Assembly (NCBI GenBank): GCA_947374505.1
Contig: CANCCE010000108.1
Span: forward strand, 1-8,824
Direction: 5' to 3'
DNA length: 8,824 nucleotides
Source of the DNA: Comamonadaceae bacterium
GTDB lineage: Bacteria > Pseudomonadota > Gammaproteobacteria > Burkholderiales > Burkholderiaceae_C
Of this stretch, positions 6,199 to 8,824 are shown piece after piece. Position numbers and translations under genes: made by a program. Within the stretch, counting starts at the first letter, position 1, and each line of letters begins with the position of its first letter. The notes under the pieces were generated by a model. The model did not search any database. It had not been told where the DNA came from and was given only the letters and a program-made list of their open reading frames with translations.

Positions 6199-7164
6199 AT
6201 GGACAGAAGACTCTTTTTAAGCCTCGGTGCCGCTGGTGCTGCGGCCAGCCTGCCAACGTGGGCTCAAACTTATCCTGAGCGGCCAATTCGCATCTTGCAG
6301 GGCTTCGCGCCTGGCGGCAATGCCGATGCGATTGCGCGTTTGGTGGGGGGCGAAATAGGCAAGACCTTAGGCCAGCCCTTCGTGGTCGAAGCTCAAGCCG
6401 GCGCGGGTGGCACGATTGCCGCCACCACTGTCTCCCGCGCCAAGCCCGATGGCTACACGCTGTTGCTCGCCACCGGTGGCCATGTGGTCGCCGGTGCGCT
6501 GTACAACACGCTGGCGTACCAGACCGTCAGCAGTTTTGAGATGGTCTCGACCATCACGTATTTCCCTTTCCTGATCGTCACGCAAGCCAATTCGAAATTC
6601 CGCAATTTCAAGGATGTGGTGGCTGCGGCGAAAACCGCGCCTGGCGCGCTAGCCTATGGCACGGCCGGCATTGGTTCGACGCACCATTTGGCGGGTGAAT
6701 TGCTGGCTAAGATGGCGGGTGTTGACATGCTGCACGTGCCCTACCGCGGCGATGCCGCCTCGCTCACCGCGCTGCTGGCGGGGGACGTGCCTTTCATCAT
6801 CGCGCCACCGACCGCTGTGCTGAGCAACATCAAGGCCGGCAAGCTGATGGCGTTGGCGACCACCGGTCCCCAGCGTTGGCCGGGCTTGCCGGAGGTGCCG
6901 ACCGTGAGTGAGCAAGGTGTGACCGGCTACGACGTGCGCTCGTGGGCCGGGCTGATGGCACCGGCCGGCACACCGCGCGCTGTGGTCGACCGACTCAATG
7001 CCGAAATGCTCAAAGCCTTGCAGATACCAGCGGTGAAGACCCGGCTTGAAGACATTGGCGGCGAGGTCCGCGGCAGCACGCCTGAAGAGATGAAAGCCAT
7101 GGTCGCTTCAGAACTCAGTCGTTGGGTGCAGGTGGTGGCTGACGCCAAAATTCCAAAGCAATGA
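6199..7164 (+). CDS. Bug/TctC-family substrate-binding protein with Tat-like signal (second copy)
   Basis: The 321-residue product starts MDRRLFLSLGAAGAAAS, a twin-arginine RRLFL motif before a short alanine-rich hydrophobic core, with likely cleavage TWA|Q at 22/23. The mature protein begins QTYPERPIRILQGFAPGG and then NADAIAR, followed by EAQAGAGGTIAA, PDGYTLLLATGG, YGTAGIGSTHHLAGELLAK, VPYRGDAASLTALLAGD and LPEVPTVSEQG, all standard Bug blocks. It should bind a carboxylated substrate in the periplasm. TctA and TctB are absent here, so a membrane partner must be elsewhere or the protein serves as a sensor. AGGAGA at 6188-6193 precedes ATG 6199 by five bases, a strong site. It is the fourth gene in the GntR-led run and only distantly similar to the first Bug protein at 944, so a different ligand is likely. 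Confidence 0.92.
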   Translation: MDRRLFLSLGAAGAAASLPTWAQTYPERPIRILQGFAPGGNADAIARLVGGEIGKTLGQPFVVEAQAGAGGTIAATTVSRAKPDGYTLLLATGGHVVAGALYNTLAYQTVSSFEMVSTITYFPFLIVTQANSKFRNFKDVVAAAKTAPGALAYGTAGIGSTHHLAGELLAKMAGVDMLHVPYRGDAASLTALLAGDVPFIIAPPTAVLSNIKAGKLMALATTGPQRWPGLPEVPTVSEQGVTGYDVRSWAGLMAPAGTPRAVVDRLNAEMLKALQIPAVKTRLEDIGGEVRGSTPEEMKAMVASELSRWVQVVADAKIPKQ

Positions 7165-7198
7165 ACATCAACGCAACAAATTAACTGACGAAGGTCTT

Positions 7199-7777
7199 AT
7201 GTCCCTGATCGAAATCCGTAAACGCAGCCTGACCATAGAAACCATTCACCACGAAGGCGGTGCACCCGTGGCCACGCCGTTGCGGTTGGCTGCTGCTTGC
7301 GCCGTGGTGCGCAACCCCTACGCCGGCCGCTACGAGCCCGATCTCATGCCCTTCATGGCCGAGTTGCGTGCGCTCGGGACTTTGCTGGCTGAAGAATTGG
7401 TTGGTGTGCTGGGTAAAGAGAATGTTGAGGTTTACAGCAAGGCCGCTATCGTCGGTGTTGACGGTGAGTTGGAGCATGCCGCCGTGTGGCATGAAGCCGG
7501 CGGTTGGGCCATGCGCAGCGTGCTGGGCGAACCCAAAGCCATGGTGCCAGCAGCCAAGGCCGTGGCGGCGACAGGCTACCGCCTGATGGTGCCACTCCAT
7601 TACATCCACGCCAGCTATGTGCGCAGCCACTACAACGTCATGGAAATTGGCATTCAAGACGCGCCCCGGCCGCGAGAAATTGTCTACGCGTTGGTCATGG
7701 GCACCGGGGGGCGGGTGCATTCGCGCCTTGGCGGACTGACCAAAGAGCAAGTCAGCGTACACGACGGACAGCGTTGA
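7199..7777 (+). CDS. AA_synth (DUF1185) family protein, function unknown
   Basis: The 192-residue product has the conserved blocks of the 'amino acid synthesis' family: ACAVVRNPYAGRYEPDL (about 34-49), KAAIVGVDGELEHAA (81-95), a MVPLHYIHASYVRSHYN segment (130-146) and DAPRPREIVYALVMGTGGR (154-172). The family name rests on thin evidence and no reaction is established to my knowledge; I infer none. No signal peptide or membrane helix is seen, so it is probably cytosolic. It is the last gene of the GntR-led run, 34 bases after the Bug gene, with GAAGG (7190-7194) before ATG 7199. Its place in a catabolic operon suggests a metabolic enzyme acting on the same substrate or an amide or keto-acid intermediate, which is speculation. 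It converges on the oxidoreductase gene with an 18-base gap. Confidence 0.88.
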   Translation: MSLIEIRKRSLTIETIHHEGGAPVATPLRLAAACAVVRNPYAGRYEPDLMPFMAELRALGTLLAEELVGVLGKENVEVYSKAAIVGVDGELEHAAVWHEAGGWAMRSVLGEPKAMVPAAKAVAATGYRLMVPLHYIHASYVRSHYNVMEIGIQDAPRPREIVYALVMGTGGRVHSRLGGLTKEQVSVHDGQR

Positions 7778-7784
7778 GCTGTTT

Positions 7785-7802
7785 GCGCTGATGTTTCAGC
7801 GC
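7785..7802. terminator. Hairpin between convergent genes, possible bidirectional terminator
   Basis: GCGCTGA (7785-7791) and TCAGCGC (7796-7802) form a perfect seven-pair stem with a four-base TGTT loop, across the convergent stop codons (7777 on +, 7796-7798 on -). There is no clear T-run on either side, so termination activity is uncertain. Confidence 0.4.
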
Positions 7803-8818
7803 TGAGGCAGCAAGACCAGTTTGCCCAGCGTCTGCCCTGCGTCCAGCAAGGTGTGTGCTTGGCGCGCATCAGACAGCGTGAGTCGCGTTGATGGAGGTGG
7901 GCGGAGAGCGCCCGAGGCCATGAGCGAGATCGCGCGCTCCATCAGTGCTCGCCGTTGTGCCGGTGCTTGATCGAGCGTGTGGATGGAGTAGCAGCGCACG
8001 CCCAAGCTCTTACCCAACAAGCGGCGCATATCACCCAGCAGGTTGTTGGGCGGCAAGCCGCCTAGCGCGTTGTAAGACAGCAAGGTACCCAGCGGCGCCA
8101 GCAAGTCCAGTTGCGCGTTGAAGCCCGGGCCTGCCACATGGTCCAGCACGAGATCCACACCGCGTCCAGCGGTCAGCGCCATCACTTCGGTCTGTACGGA
8201 TTGATGGCCTCGGTGAATCAGGTGGCGAGCGCCGGCAGCTTGCGCGTAAGCGTATTTCTCATCACTGCTCACAGTGCCGATGGCCAGCAAGCCATCGGCC
8301 TCGGCCAGTTGCAAGACCGCGGTGCCGACACCGCCAGCCGCGCCATGTATCAAAACACTGGTGGGGCGTTGGATGCCTGAGGCGTAGAGCAGCGCGCCGG
8401 CCAACTGGTAGTTGCCCAAGGTCACCGCATCGACCGATGACAACTCGTCTGGCAATAGATACACAGCATCCGCCGGTACAGAGATGGCCTCGGCATAACA
8501 GCCGCCACGCTGGGACAGTTCACGCGCGCTCACCAGCACGCGCTGGCCAAGGCGCAGGTGGGTGACAGCAGAACCTAAAGCGTCAATGCACCCCGCCATT
8601 TCGTTGCCGGGCACCGCTGGCAAGGGTGGCATCCAAGCGTAACTGCCTTTGCGAATCAGCGCATCGGGTTTGCCGACACCGATGGCTTCGGCGCGCACCC
8701 GCACTTCATGCGGCGCTGGTTGTGGCAGTGGCCGTCTGACCAGTTCGAGCACCTCGGGACCCCCCGTGCGCGCGAGTTGAATGACGTTAATGGCATCTGT
8801 GTCAAGCGAATCAGTCAT
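7796..8818 (-). CDS. Zinc-independent alcohol dehydrogenase / quinone oxidoreductase (MDR superfamily)
   Basis: The 340-residue product has an N-terminal GroES-like domain, beginning INVIQLARTGGPEVLELV and containing VPGNEMAG (69-76) and GQRVLVSA, and a C-terminal Rossmann domain with the nucleotide-binding loop HGAAGGVGTAVLQLA (158-172), then GTVSSDEKYAYAQAAGA for cofactor selection and GRGVDLVLDHVAGP. The Cys/His zinc sites of true alcohol dehydrogenases are not evident, which fits quinone oxidoreductase or enoyl-reductase members that use NADPH to reduce quinones or α,β-unsaturated carbonyls. ATG 8818 is six bases from the window edge, so its ribosome site is not visible and a start further upstream cannot be excluded. 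It is on the opposite strand to the catabolic operon and need not belong to the pathway. Confidence 0.85.
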   Translation of the reverse strand: MTDSLDTDAINVIQLARTGGPEVLELVRRPLPQPAPHEVRVRAEAIGVGKPDALIRKGSYAWMPPLPAVPGNEMAGCIDALGSAVTHLRLGQRVLVSARELSQRGGCYAEAISVPADAVYLLPDELSSVDAVTLGNYQLAGALLYASGIQRPTSVLIHGAAGGVGTAVLQLAEADGLLAIGTVSSDEKYAYAQAAGARHLIHRGHQSVQTEVMALTAGRGVDLVLDHVAGPGFNAQLDLLAPLGTLLSYNALGGLPPNNLLGDMRRLLGKSLGVRCYSIHTLDQAPAQRRALMERAISLMASGALRPPPSTRLTLSDARQAHTLLDAGQTLGKLVLLPQR

Positions 8819-8824
8819 GGCATC

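Noticed and set aside
7181..7762. A 193-residue minus-strand frame opposite the AA_synth gene
   Set aside because: It mirrors nearly the whole AA_synth gene, which has clear family motifs; the composition is His/Gln-rich and typical of an antisense shadow.

Overview
The window looks like a high-GC betaproteobacterial chromosome, most likely order Burkholderiales (Comamonadaceae-like). The grounds are the GC-rich codon use, the two Bug/TctC-type periplasmic receptors (a family greatly expanded in that order), and a 2-pyrone-4,6-dicarboxylate lactonase of the kind found in protocatechuate 4,5-cleavage clusters. These are judgements from recalled families; no database search was run. Almost all of the DNA is coding. 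No RNA genes, insertion sequences, CRISPR arrays or integration scars were seen.

Region 1 (1-2909, all +): the last codons of a LigK/GalC-type 4-carboxy-4-hydroxy-2-oxoadipate aldolase, a family-3 solute-binding lipoprotein, a Bug-type periplasmic receptor, and ligI (2-pyrone-4,6-dicarboxylate lactonase). LigI opens the pyrone to 4-oxalomesaconate, and the LigK aldolase later splits the hydrated product to pyruvate plus oxaloacetate. The genes in between supply periplasmic binding proteins that may capture the acid being degraded.

Region 2 (2915-3841, -): an EamA/DMT-family ten-helix membrane transporter, convergent with ligI and divergent from the next operon.

Region 3 (3842-3951): a divergent intergenic region with a perfect 11-bp inverted repeat (3898-3924), the best regulatory site in the window and a likely operator for the adjacent GntR regulator.

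Region 4 (3952-7777, all +): a GntR/FCD regulator, a VOC-fold (glyoxalase/extradiol dioxygenase superfamily) protein, a fumarylacetoacetate-hydrolase family enzyme, a second Bug receptor with a Tat-like signal, and an AA_synth (DUF1185) protein of unknown function. This reads as a small self-regulated catabolic operon: uptake receptor, possible ring-opening or isomerising metalloenzyme, C-C hydrolase or isomerase, and one unassigned step. Its substrate cannot be read from the sequence. Its position beside ligK/ligI suggests an aromatic or carboxylated substrate. A hairpin lies between the hydrolase and receptor genes.

Region 5 (7796-8818, -): a zinc-independent quinone-oxidoreductase-like MDR enzyme, convergent with region 4 across a short gap that forms a perfect 7-bp hairpin.

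The most interesting part is region 4, an apparently uncharacterised catabolic module with its own operator, next to a fragment of the protocatechuate 4,5-cleavage pathway.
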